Assembly: GCF_036013645.1 (NCBI RefSeq)
Contig: NZ_CP107869.1
Coordinates: 9,796,001-9,860,000 of the forward strand
Length of the DNA: 64,000 bases
From: Streptomyces sp. NBC_00490
GTDB lineage: Bacteria > Actinomycetota > Actinomycetes > Streptomycetales > Streptomycetaceae
Reading direction: 5' to 3'
The notes beneath the pieces were generated by a model. That model made no database searches and was not told the DNA's origin. It saw nothing but the letters and a program-made list of their open reading frames with translations. The translations under genes and the position numbers were made by a program. Below, in pieces: positions 25,975-34,300 of this stretch. Each line of letters starts with the position of its first letter. The stretch's first letter is position 1.

Positions 25975-26210
25975 AGGACATCGTGAAGGTGATCGCGGAC
26001 GCGTGAGGGTCGATGCAGGCTCATCAGATCGCGACCCGGATCGGGCTGCCCTCGGTGACCGCGAAGATGGAGGGGGCGCGGGGGAACTGAAGCGGTTGGT
26101 AGCGCGGGGCTGGCTGATCAAGGACCAACCCGGACGGTTCGCGCCGGCTCACCCGGCGCCGGACGGGGAATCGGTGAACTCGCGGGACGACAAAGGCTCT
26201 TCTCTTTGAC
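25975..26210 (+). pseudogene. winged-helix protein relic
   Basis: Frames read DIVKVIADA, a stop, MQAHQIATRIGLPSVTAKME, then after a shift LKRLVARGWLIKDQPGRFA. The pattern resembles a small helix-turn-helix protein with a LKRLVxRGWLxExxPGxF ending found near Streptomyces IS elements. It is broken by a stop and a frameshift. Confidence 0.45.
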
Positions 26211-26284
26211 TTCGGAGGTACCACACCAAGCCGAAGCCGCAGATGGAAGAGTCGGCGTGACGGTTCGGCAGGTCACCATCGCGC

Positions 26285-26412
26285 GGACCGCACGGCGGGC
26301 AAGGACCAGACCAACGTCCACCCGGCAGGCGCGGAACTCTCACTGCCCGCCCACCTGCACTCCCACGGCCCGCGTCGACTCGCCGTCCTCGAAGCCGTCG
26401 TACCGGCGCTCT
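26285..26412 (+). pseudogene. possible transposase trace (ISKra4-like)
   Basis: A short plus-strand trace reads AELSLPAHLHSHGPRRLAVL then EAVVPAL and a stop, similar in pattern to the N-terminal ELxLPxxxHSHGLRRLAxxE segment of ISKra4-type transposases as remembered. Low certainty; nothing else of the element is visible. The remaining sequence to 26589 holds no gene. Confidence 0.3.
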
Positions 26413-26589
26413 GACTCGGTCCGCGTCCGCGGCCAGCCGCCGAAGCGGCCCCGCGCCTGGTCCCGGCCTCGTACCGCCGACAGTACGAGGCCGGGGACTC
26501 TCGGCCGGCGTGCGGACGCAGCCGGATCATGGCGGAACCATCGTGGCTGGCGGCAGGTTGCATCACCGTTGCAGGAGCGGGCGCCGGGG

Positions 26590-27519
26590 CTACCGGCCCA
26601 TCCGTCCCGTCACCGTCGCGTGCACCACGTGCGCGGCGGCGACGTCGAGGGCCGCGTGTCCGGTGGACTTGAAGACCGTCAGGGCCTCGGGGGAGTGCCG
26701 TCCGGGGGCTTCGCCGGCCAGGACTGAGCCGAGGAGGGTGATTCGGCGTTCGGTCGGCAGGTCCTGCAACTCGTGGGCGCCGGACGGCGGCGGGGTCGTG
26801 GCGGCGCCGGGCCATTCGGTGAAGAGGTCGGCGTCGTGGACGGTTTCGGCGTCGAGTTCGGGGCCGTGGGAGCCGCCGACGGAACTCACGTGGGTGCCCG
26901 GAGCGAGCCAGGCGCGGCGTATGACCGGGCGGGTGGCGCCCGTGCAGCAGTACACCGTCGCGGCCTGGCGCACGGCGCCTTCGATGTTCGGCGCCGCCTG
27001 ACCCTCGGGATGCAGTGCGGCGGTCGCGCGGGCCGCCTCGGGGTCGCGGCCCGCGACGGTGACGGGTACGCCGGGCCGCACCACGGCCAGCAGGGAGACC
27101 TGCGCGCGGGCCTGGGCGCCGGTGCCGACCACCACGACAGGGCCGGGAGCGGCGAGGGCCAGGGCGCTGTGCGTGGCGGAAGCGGCGGTGCGCCAGGCCG
27201 TGATCGGCTCGGCGTCCAGGACCGCCAGCGGGCTGCCGTCCTCGGGGGCGAACAGCACGACCACCCCCCGGTGGCTGCTGCGGCCGGGCCGGTCGGGGTC
27301 GCGGAACACCGACACGAGTTTTGCCGCGAGGCCGAGGCCGGGGACGTATCCGGGCATGGCGCCGAGCAGCCCGTTCGGGGCGAAGGCGGCGGTCCGTGCC
27401 GGGGCGGACACCCGGTCCTGGGCCACGGCGACGAGGGCGTCGGAGACGGCACTCATGAGCCGGTGCGGGTCGAGGGCGGCGAGGGTGGCGGCCCGGTCGA
27501 GGACGAGGACGTCGTTCAC
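26590..27519 (-). CDS. ornithine cyclodeaminase / mu-crystallin family protein
   Basis: 309 residues. The Rossmann nucleotide-binding motif VVVVGTGAQARAQVSLLA is at about residue 120. The substrate region carries AKLVSVF and RTAAASA-like RTAASATHS, and the family ending FKSTGHAALDVAAAHVV is present. Members reduce imines or deaminate amino acids with NAD(P)H. The GTG start overlaps the stop of the IclR gene (GTGA), so they form one operon. An open frame continues antisense far upstream but is not coding. It probably acts with the divergent amidohydrolase and dipeptidase on a peptide or amino acid derivative. Confidence 0.9.
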   Translation of the reverse strand: MNDVLVLDRAATLAALDPHRLMSAVSDALVAVAQDRVSAPARTAAFAPNGLLGAMPGYVPGLGLAAKLVSVFRDPDRPGRSSHRGVVVLFAPEDGSPLAVLDAEPITAWRTAASATHSALALAAPGPVVVVGTGAQARAQVSLLAVVRPGVPVTVAGRDPEAARATAALHPEGQAAPNIEGAVRQAATVYCCTGATRPVIRRAWLAPGTHVSSVGGSHGPELDAETVHDADLFTEWPGAATTPPPSGAHELQDLPTERRITLLGSVLAGEAPGRHSPEALTVFKSTGHAALDVAAAHVVHATVTGRMGR

Positions 27520-28277
27520 GCCCCGACCTCCTGGTGTGACCCGGAGAGCAGGCCTGCCAGCGTGTCGACCGCGGCGGCGAGCTCGGAGCGGAGCCGTCCG
27601 AGGCGGTCGTCGTCGATTTCCGCCGACGGTCCGACGACGGTGAGCGCGCACACGGGCACTCCCTCGGCGGGTACGACAGCCCGACTGAGCGAGGCGACGA
27701 ACTGGTCGTTGCGCCCGTCCTCGGCCGCGAAGCCGTCGGCCTCGGCGCGTGCGAGGTCGGCGAGCAGCCCCGCGTCGCCGTCGAGCGGATGGCCGGCGTC
27801 CACGGCGGGTTCGAGGTAGGGGGCGCGGGCCTCCGGTGGCAGGGCGGCCACCAGGGCGAGTGGTCCGGCGAAGCGGTGCACGGGCAGGGTCTCGTCGAGC
27901 AGGGTGCTGATCATCGCCAGCCGGTCGGGCCGTACGACGTCCACCACCCGGGAGCCGGTGCGCTCCAGCACCTGGAGGTTGACCATCAGACCGGTGTGCC
28001 CGGACAGGTCCTCCAGCACCGGACGGGCCAGCGTGGTCAGCGAGTTGTGTGCCGCGCGGGCCGACAGGAGCAGTACGGCCGTACCGGGCAGATAGCGGTC
28101 GTCCGCGCGCAGCACCCAGCCGCGGCGCACTAGGTCCACCAGGATCCGGTAGGCGGTGGCGCGGTGCAGTCCGACCGTCTCGGCGAGATCGGTCAGCCGC
28201 GGCGGCCGGGGGGCGCGGGCGACCGCCTCGACGAGGTCCAGCGCTTTGTCCACGGCCGTGCGCTGCGCTTGCGGCAT
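27516..28277 (-). CDS. IclR-family regulator
   Basis: 253 residues. The N-terminal winged helix is RLTDLAETVGLHRATAYRIL followed by DLVRRGWVLR. A GAF-like effector domain follows (LMVNLQVLERTGSRVVDVV, then AEDGRNDQFVASLSRAVVP). ATG 28277 (MPQAQRTAVDKALDLVEAV) is chosen; the frame is open to 28328. It is the first gene of the minus-strand pair and divergent from the amidohydrolase, so it likely controls both operons through the palindrome at 28378. Confidence 0.92.
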   Translation of the reverse strand: MPQAQRTAVDKALDLVEAVARAPRPPRLTDLAETVGLHRATAYRILVDLVRRGWVLRADDRYLPGTAVLLLSARAAHNSLTTLARPVLEDLSGHTGLMVNLQVLERTGSRVVDVVRPDRLAMISTLLDETLPVHRFAGPLALVAALPPEARAPYLEPAVDAGHPLDGDAGLLADLARAEADGFAAEDGRNDQFVASLSRAVVPAEGVPVCALTVVGPSAEIDDDRLGRLRSELAAAVDTLAGLLSGSHQEVGA

Positions 28278-28377
28278 CGAAACCCTTCCGGAACGTCGGG
28301 CGAGAACGGCCCGGTGCGGCGTGTGCACCGCCCGGATCCGGAGGTAGGGTACCGGTTGTTTCGTTCAGCGAGAGCGA

Positions 28378-28396
28378 TGTTACATACACCGTAACA
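28378..28396. promoter_or_regulatory. palindrome in IclR/amidohydrolase divergent promoter
   Basis: TGTTAC-ATACACC-GTAACA, a 6-7-6 inverted repeat that is AT-rich against its surroundings. It lies 15 bases before the amidohydrolase ATG and about 100 bases before the IclR start. Position and size suit an IclR operator overlapping the plus-strand promoter or leader. Confidence 0.6.
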
Positions 28397-28410
28397 AGAG
28401 AGGGGTGTTC

Positions 28411-29739
28411 ATGACGAGAGACAGTGCCGGGGCGGCCACGCCGTACGCGCCGCCGGAGCGGGGCACGGGTCCGACGGTGGTCTACCGGGGCGCCACCCTC
28501 TTCGACGGGACGGGCAGCCCGCCCCGCGCCGGGATGTCGATCGTGGTGGACGGCCCCCTGATCCGCGCGGTCGTGGCCGACGCGGAGGCCGACGCACTCG
28601 CCGAGGGCGCCGAAGTCGTCGACCTCACCGGGCACTTCGTCACCCCGGGGCTCTTCGACGCCCATCAGCACCTCGCCACCCCGCCCGACCGCCCGGCCGC
28701 CGAGGCGGTGCTGGAACGGCTGGTGCACAGCGGTGTCACCGGCATCCGCGACATGGCCGACGACCTCCGTCAGATCGGCGACCTCGCCCGCGCCACCCGC
28801 GTCGGGGAGATCGCCGGTCCCGACATCCACTACGCGGCGCTCATGGCGGGCCCCGGCTTCTTCGACGACCCCCGCACCCACCAGGTCAGCCAGGGCGCGG
28901 TGCCCGGTGAGGTCCCCTGGATGCAGGCCGTCACGGACACGACCGACCTGACGCTCGCGGTGGCCGTCGCCCGCGGGACATACGCGTCCGCGATCAAGGT
29001 GTACGCCGACCTCGACGCGGGGCTCGTCGCGGCGATCACCGCGGAGGCACACCGGCAAGGGATCGCGGTCTGGGCGCACGCCGCCGTCTTCCCCGCCACG
29101 CCGGGCGAGGTCGTGGAGGCGGACGTGGACGCCGTCTCGCACGTGACCCTCCTCGCCCACGAGGCGGCGACCGAGCCGCTGACCTCGTACCGGGACAAGC
29201 CGCCCGTCGACCACGCAGCCCTGGTCACCGGGGAGGACGAGCGACTGGAGAAGCTCTTCGCCCGGATGCGGGAGCAGGGCGTCGTCCTGGACGCGACCGC
29301 CGGACTGTACGCCTCCCGCGAGTTCGCCGGCGACGACCCCGAGACCGCCGAACGGGCCGCCCGCAACAACGAGTTGGCGATCGCCCTGACGGCACAGGCG
29401 CACCGGGCCGGCGTCGAGATCGCCACCGGCACCGACTACGAGACCCCGCCCGAGGAGCCCTTCCCCGCCCTCTACGAAGAACTCGCCTTCCTGGTACGGC
29501 AATGCGGCATCCCCGAGCACGACGTCCTCAGGTCCGCCACCCTGATCGGTGCCCGCAGCGCCGGAGTGGGGGACCTGACCGGCAGCGTTGAACCGGGCAA
29601 GCTCGCCGACCTCGCGGTCTTCGCGCGCGACCCGCTGGCCGACATCGACCACCTGCGCACCATCACCCTGACCGTCAAGCGTGGCCGGCGCTTCCCACGC
29701 TCCGCCCACACCCCCGACCGCCCCCGGGAGAGCCGATGA
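28411..29739 (+). CDS. amidohydrolase-family protein (prolidase/imidazolonase-like)
   Basis: 442 residues. Metal-ligand motifs are complete for the family: HxH in GLFDAHQHLAT, Lys in ASAIKVYAD, His in IAVWAHA and VSHVTLL, Asp in TGTDYETP. The C-terminal SVEPGKLADLAVFARDPL is the usual composite-domain end. Relatives are Xaa-Pro dipeptidases, imidazolonepropionases and aryldialkylphosphatases. The ATG follows AGAGAGGGG. Its stop overlaps the dipeptidase start (ATGA), so the two are coupled and probably hydrolyse related amide bonds. Confidence 0.9.
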   Translation: MTRDSAGAATPYAPPERGTGPTVVYRGATLFDGTGSPPRAGMSIVVDGPLIRAVVADAEADALAEGAEVVDLTGHFVTPGLFDAHQHLATPPDRPAAEAVLERLVHSGVTGIRDMADDLRQIGDLARATRVGEIAGPDIHYAALMAGPGFFDDPRTHQVSQGAVPGEVPWMQAVTDTTDLTLAVAVARGTYASAIKVYADLDAGLVAAITAEAHRQGIAVWAHAAVFPATPGEVVEADVDAVSHVTLLAHEAATEPLTSYRDKPPVDHAALVTGEDERLEKLFARMREQGVVLDATAGLYASREFAGDDPETAERAARNNELAIALTAQAHRAGVEIATGTDYETPPEEPFPALYEELAFLVRQCGIPEHDVLRSATLIGARSAGVGDLTGSVEPGKLADLAVFARDPLADIDHLRTITLTVKRGRRFPRSAHTPDRPRESR

Positions 29740-30803
29740 CCGGCACACCGATGATCATCAACGCACTGGGTCAGCTCGACAACCCCAACGACCCGCGGTC
29801 GCAGGCGGCGGCGAGCGAACTCAACGCCACCAGCGAACAGTTCACCGTCGACGCCCGCACGCTCACCGAGGCCCGGGCCTCCGGCCTGACCGCCGTCAAC
29901 ATCACACTCGGCTACGTCATGGGCGACCTCCCGCCCTACGAGCACACCCTGCACGAGATCGGCGTCTGGGACGGCATCCTCGCCCGCCACCCCGACGACC
30001 TGCTCAAGGTCACCTCCGTCGCCGATGTCGAGACCGCGGCACGAGAGGGCCGCGTCGGCGTGATCTACGGCTTCCAGAACGCCGAGGCCGTCGGCGACGA
30101 CGCCGGCCGCATCGCCGTCTTCGCCGAACGCGGCGTGCGCGTGGTGCAGTTGACGTACAACCAGGCCAACCACCTCGGCGGCGGCTCGATGGCCCCCGCC
30201 GACACCGCACTGACCGACTTCGGGCGAGAGGTGATCGACGCCCTCAACGACCGGCACCTCATGGTCGACCTCTCACACAGCGGCGAACGCACCTGCCTGG
30301 AAGCCGCGCGCCACTCCCGCGTCCCCATCTCGATCAACCACACCGGATGCCGGGCACTGACCGACCTGCCACGCAACAAGACCGACGAGGAACTGCGACT
30401 GGTCGCCTCCCGGGGCGGGTTCGTCGGCATCTACTTCATGCCGTTCCTGAGCCCCACCGGCCACGCCCGCGCCGCCGACGTCGTCGAGCACATCGTCCAC
30501 GCCGTCAACGTCTGCGGGGAGGACCACGTCGGCATCGGCACCGACGGACCGGTCACCGCCATCGACGACCTCGACGCCTACCGGGCCCACCTGGCCGAGC
30601 ACGTCGCCCGGCGCCGGCAAGCCGGGGTCTCCTCCGCCGGGGAGCGCGCGGACACCTACCCCTTCGTGGTCGACCTGCGGGGCGAGGACCAGTTCCGGGA
30701 ACTGATCCGCCTGCTGGAGCGGCGCGGATTCTCCACCGAGCGCATCGAGAAGATCATGGGCCGGAACTTCGTCGACTACGCGCGACGCGTCTGGGCGGAG
30801 TGA
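29736..30803 (+). CDS. M19 (membrane/renal) dipeptidase-like protein
   Basis: 355 residues, no signal peptide. Family landmarks are VDLSHSGERT and SINHTGCRAL (two zinc-binding His), GIGTDGP (acid) and a C-terminal GRNFVDYARRVW. However, the N-terminal HxD pair of canonical M19 enzymes is missing (INALGQLDN instead of DGHND), and the bridging Glu segment reads IYGFQNAEA with Gln where Glu is expected. It may be a one-metal or altered-specificity branch. It is coupled to the amidohydrolase by ATGA overlap and is probably IclR-regulated. Confidence 0.85.
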   Translation: MTGTPMIINALGQLDNPNDPRSQAAASELNATSEQFTVDARTLTEARASGLTAVNITLGYVMGDLPPYEHTLHEIGVWDGILARHPDDLLKVTSVADVETAAREGRVGVIYGFQNAEAVGDDAGRIAVFAERGVRVVQLTYNQANHLGGGSMAPADTALTDFGREVIDALNDRHLMVDLSHSGERTCLEAARHSRVPISINHTGCRALTDLPRNKTDEELRLVASRGGFVGIYFMPFLSPTGHARAADVVEHIVHAVNVCGEDHVGIGTDGPVTAIDDLDAYRAHLAEHVARRRQAGVSSAGERADTYPFVVDLRGEDQFRELIRLLERRGFSTERIEKIMGRNFVDYARRVWAE

Positions 30804-31158
30804 CCGGCCGAGTCGGGGGCGCCGATGCGGTGTGACGCAGGTACCCGTCTCCACTGGCCCAGTTCGATGCGCATGCTGTCTGCCGGCGGTGGGGTCGAGT
30901 GCTCCTGGCGCACAGGGTGTCGATCTCGGCGTTGTCCTCCTCGCAGTGATGAACTCGTAGCCCAGGTCGGCCAAGACGTGGTGCCAGACTCCGACGGCCG
31001 TCTCCCCTTGGGACAGACCACCATCCGCACCGTCGCCGTCGAACACCGCCGGACCTCGTACGCCCTGGCCCCTCCCGACGTCGCCGCACTGGTCCGCCTC
31101 GAGTTCATAGGTGACGCCGGGTCCCAGCTTTTGGGGCCGTTCCGGTGGGCAGCTCGGG
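30804..31158. other. gene-poor gap
   Basis: Open frames exist on both strands but none shows a domain, start signal or coherent third-position bias. It may contain an eroded gene on the minus strand (LADLGYEFITAR-like stretch near 30950) that I cannot identify. Confidence 0.35.
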
Positions 31159-31461
31159 TCACTCGGGTCTGTGTCCCGAGGCGGAGTTGATAGCCGCATG
31201 TACCGCTTCCAGTAGCGCGGCCAGGCCGTGCGCTTGCTCCCACTCCGCGGCCGTGTACCTCCAGATGTGGCTTCCGCCCGGGAGTTCCGGCCGGCCATGT
31301 GCGATCTCCACTACCCGCTTCCCCTTCCGGTCCGGACCGGTCACGCGTAGGTGCAGGTGCCGTATGTGGAAACGGACAGGGTGACCGCCGAAGATCTCCA
31401 GTATCCGCCCGTCAAACGAGTAGAACTCTCTGCCGACCGTGGTCGTGATCTCGTCGTCCAT
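31159..31461 (-). CDS. uncharacterised protein (100 aa)
   Basis: 100 residues, MDDEITTTVGREFYSFDGRI then HIRHLHLRVTGPDRKGKRVV and IWRYTAAEWEQAHGLAALLE. It looks like a compact beta-rich domain with a C-terminal helix, possibly PH-like. Coding character is good. Function unknown; it sits just after a transposase trace. Confidence 0.6.
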   Translation of the reverse strand: MDDEITTTVGREFYSFDGRILEIFGGHPVRFHIRHLHLRVTGPDRKGKRVVEIAHGRPELPGGSHIWRYTAAEWEQAHGLAALLEAVHAAINSASGHRPE

Positions 31462-31473
31462 GCGGGAACCCTA

Positions 31474-31716
31474 TGCATGGTGATCAGTCGGTGCGAGGAC
31501 TCTTTCACGGGCCAGTCCACTGTCGGAGAACTCGTCCAGCCAGAACGGCAGGGGGTCGGCGTCACGGTTGTTGAGCACGGCGGCGAACCGGCGGACCAGG
31601 TCGTGGGCGTCGTGGACCGCAAGACTGTACACAGGTATGCACACGCGCCTACCGTCCGGCAGGTCACAAGCCGGCTCGCCGCCACCTCGCCGATCCCGGA
31701 CACACACGCGGCTCAC
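31474..31716 (-). pseudogene. possible ISL3-family transposase trace
   Basis: A minus-strand stretch AVHDAHDLVRRFAAVLNNRD followed by LPFWLDEFSDSGLA resembles the ISL3 region that precedes the last catalytic Glu (AxxLVRxFxxxLxxRxxxxLxxWLxxxxxSGL). The expected continuation TLPxSSGPVEGxxNRIK is absent. Low certainty. Confidence 0.4.
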
Positions 31717-31809
31717 CTTGATCTTTAATCTCTGGTCGTTCGTGAGGTCGGCGGGCGTGCGGGGATATTTGTTCGCGGTGCCTTGCGACGGCGGATTAGC
31801 GTCTGGCGC

Positions 31810-32427
31810 GTGGACATCTCAGATCCCAAGGACGTGGTCCGGCGTGGCTACGATGCGGTTTCCCTGCGTTATGACGAGGTGTACGGCGCTGAGACGAAGT
31901 ATCAGTCGTTGCTCGGTGACCTGTGCCGCCGCGTCCCGGCCGGCGGGACGGTGCTGGACGTGGGCTGCGGAAGCGGGGAGCCGGTCGCACGTACTCTGGC
32001 CGCCGCCGGCTACCGGATCACCGGAATCGACATCAGTGAGGTACAGGTCCGCCGCGCCCGCGAGCGGGTTCCCCACGCAGATTTCATCCCTGATGCCACG
32101 GCTGCGTGCTTCGATGACGCTTCCTTCGACGCCGTTGTCTGCCTCTTCGCCCTGATCCATATTCCGCAGGCCGAGCAACCGCCCCTGCTGCGCAAGATCT
32201 GCGGATGGCTGCGCCCGGGAGGCTGCTTCGTGGCCACCACGGGACACAGCGAGTGGACCGCGACCGAGGAAGACTGGCTCGGGGGCGGTGCTCCGATGTG
32301 GTGGAGTCATGCGGATGCTGCCACCAACCGTCAGTGGATCGAGCAGGCAGGTCTCACGGTTGAGCGGGAGGAGTTCGTCCCTGAAGGTGCCGGCGGGCAT
32401 GCCCTGTTCTGGGCGAGCCGTCCCTGA
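31810..32427 (+). CDS. class I SAM-dependent methyltransferase
   Basis: 205 residues. Motif I is VLDVGCGSGEPVARTLAA, motif II ITGIDISEVQVRRAR, and the acidic and hydrophobic strand is FDAVVCLFALIHIP followed by WLRPGGCFVATTGH. This is a Rossmann-fold small-molecule methyltransferase of the Methyltransf_11/25 type. GTG 31810 (MDISDPKDVVRRGYDAVSLR) is the family-typical start; the frame is open to 31783. Substrate unknown. Confidence 0.9.
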   Translation: MDISDPKDVVRRGYDAVSLRYDEVYGAETKYQSLLGDLCRRVPAGGTVLDVGCGSGEPVARTLAAAGYRITGIDISEVQVRRARERVPHADFIPDATAACFDDASFDAVVCLFALIHIPQAEQPPLLRKICGWLRPGGCFVATTGHSEWTATEEDWLGGGAPMWWSHADAATNRQWIEQAGLTVEREEFVPEGAGGHALFWASRP

Positions 32428-32487
32428 ATGATCAAGGAATGAATATGAGTGGTTCTGACGTACCCATGATCGCTAACCTCACCGGCT

Positions 32488-32913
32488 ATGAAGCAGCGGC
32501 AGCAGAAGAAGCTCTCCCACCGCCTTTTCGGGGCAATCCTGTCGGGTGACGCCGAGAGCGTGAAGGCACTGCTGCGCAGTGGAGCAAGTCCGGAGAGAAG
32601 GAACACTGACGGCACCACTCCTCTGTACCTGGCTTCGGTGCAGGGGGAGGCCGAGGTGGCCCGCTTGCTCATGCAGGCCGGGGCTTGCCCTGACACTGAA
32701 AGCAGCGGCCCCGGCTCGGAGGGCACACCGCTGTGCGCGGCTGCGTGCTGGGGACACACCGCAACGGTGCGGGAACTGCTGGCGCATGGCGCCGATCCCA
32801 CCCTCCGCGAAGACCACGGCACAGGCTGGTCCCCGCTGGACTGGGCGGACCATGGCCCCCACCCCGACACTGCCGAAGTCCTCAGAGCGGCAGGAGCGCG
32901 TCCGCCTGGCTGA
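32488..32913 (+). CDS. ankyrin-repeat protein
   Basis: 141 residues with three to four ankyrin repeats: LFGAILSGDAESVKALLRSG, TPLYLASVQGEAEVARLLMQ, TPLCAAACWGHTATVRELLA, and a final SPLDWADHGPHPDTAEVLRA. Each has the TPLxxAxxxGxxxxVxxLLxxGA pattern. It has no signal peptide and is probably a cytosolic protein-interaction module. Its partner is not evident from the neighbours. Confidence 0.88.
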   Translation: MKQRQQKKLSHRLFGAILSGDAESVKALLRSGASPERRNTDGTTPLYLASVQGEAEVARLLMQAGACPDTESSGPGSEGTPLCAAACWGHTATVRELLAHGADPTLREDHGTGWSPLDWADHGPHPDTAEVLRAAGARPPG

Positions 32914-33134
32914 AGCGTGTGGAATCCGGTCCGAGAGCCGGGGCCTCTCCGTCTGGCAGCGGACGCCGACTGATTGCACTCACTGCTCTTCGAGTTGGAG
33001 GGTCAGCCGGGCGGCGGCGGTGACGGTGGAGTCGAATTCCGGGCAGGCGACCACGGCGTGTGTCAGGACAGCCACTGGCCTGGGTCGATCCAGGGGCGCC
33101 GACGGAGGCCCATCTCCAGTCCACGACGCGCACC
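32914..33134. other. intergenic sequence before repeat A
   Basis: No gene recognised between the ankyrin gene and the repeated hairpin. Short frames here lack domains. Confidence 0.35.
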
Positions 33135-33210
33135 GCCGGCGACTTCGAACTCTGGACACTCAAGGCCACGAGCTGCCCGCCACGAGGGAAGCAGGCGGGC
33201 GGCTTCGTCA
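33135..33210 (+). repeat. repeated hairpin element, copy A
   Basis: A roughly 76-base segment that reappears in inverted orientation at 59644-59721 at about 85% identity. Its core is GCCCGCC, a 12-base loop, GGCGGGC, flanked by conserved TTCGAACTCTGGACACTCAA upstream. It could be a conserved terminator, small RNA or miniature element. Confidence 0.6.
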
Positions 33211-33439
33211 CGTACAGTCCCACGTTCTGCGGCTACACCAGCGAGGCCGACAAATGGACGGATGCCGCACTGGGGACACCGGGCTGTCCGCTTCACCAGA
33301 GCACCCTCGGTGGCCTGTCGTCCGCGGAACACTGCCTGCTTCGAGTGGTGGAGGGCGGGCCTTTCACAGGGCAGCCGTGCCCCGGGGCGCCGTGCCGTGT
33401 GTATGCGGGAAGCGTTCTACCGCTCCCGGTGCGGGAGAG

Positions 33440-34283
33440 GTACTGGTGTCGGTCGGGGCTTCCAGCGTGAACGGCCACGACGTGCTGGTCCGCGCCGGGG
33501 AGTTGAAGATCGTGTCGGGACGCTGGTTCCCGATCGGTGTGGGGCTGTACTTCGCGGGTGTCGTCGCCGCGACCGGCGCCGATGTCGAGGACTACCAGGT
33601 CGGGGAGCGGGTTGGGGCACGGGGCATCCCCGGCAGCGGCACAGCACCGGTGCGGCGGCCGAGTACGTGGTGCTCCCTGCGGACCGCATCGCGCCCGCCC
33701 CGGCGGGCATCTCGCCGGTTGACGCGGCCTCCCTGGTCGTCGCGGGCGCGACGGCACTGATCGCGCTGCGGGACATCGTGCACGTCGGGAGCGGGGAGCG
33801 GGTCCTGGTCCGGGGCGCGGCGGGCGGAGTCGGCACAGCCGCCGTGCAACTGGCACACGCGCTGGGCTGCCACGTCACCGCGCTGGCCCGCGACCGTCAC
33901 GCCCAGGCGCTCGCCGACCTCGGTGCCGACGAGGTCCTCGACTACGGCTCCACCACCTCGGACCAGATCGGACCCTTCGACGTCGTCGTCGACACGGTCG
34001 GCTCTGAACTGAACTGCTACCGAAGCCGGTTGGCCAGGGGCGGCCGGATGGTCACCATCGGGCCGTGATCGCGGCGTCGAGCGTGTACGGTGCCCGCCGC
34101 ATCCGAACTTTCAGCGCCAACCCCGACACCGCCGTGCTGCGTGATCTGGCGGATCACGTCACTTCGGGAGCACTGCGCCCGGTGGCCGACAGCGTGTACC
34201 CGCTCGCAGCCATCGCCGCGGCGCATCAGTCGTTCGAGCGAGGCGGCGCCGTGGGCAAGCATGTGGTCGCCGTGTCCGCGTAG
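33440..34283 (+). pseudogene. frameshifted zinc-type quinone oxidoreductase (MDR family)
   Basis: Three frames carry one protein: EVLVSVGASSVNGHDVLVRA...VEDYQVGERV, then EYVVLPADRIAPAPAGISPV with the cofactor motif RGAAGGVGTAAVQLAHALGC, then after 34065 TFSANPDTAVLRDLADHVTS ending GGAVGKHVVAVSA. Shifts lie near 33625 and 34065. The usual first 25 residues are also missing. The intact family reduces quinones or enones with NADPH. Two shifts plus truncation make a sequencing error unlikely. Confidence 0.85.
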
Positions 34284-34300
34284 CTCCTCATGGATCGGGC

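Noticed and set aside
27520..29748. N-terminal extension of the cyclodeaminase frame to 1052 codons
   Set aside because: It would overlap the IclR gene in another frame and the amidohydrolase antisense. The real start is the GTG at 27519.
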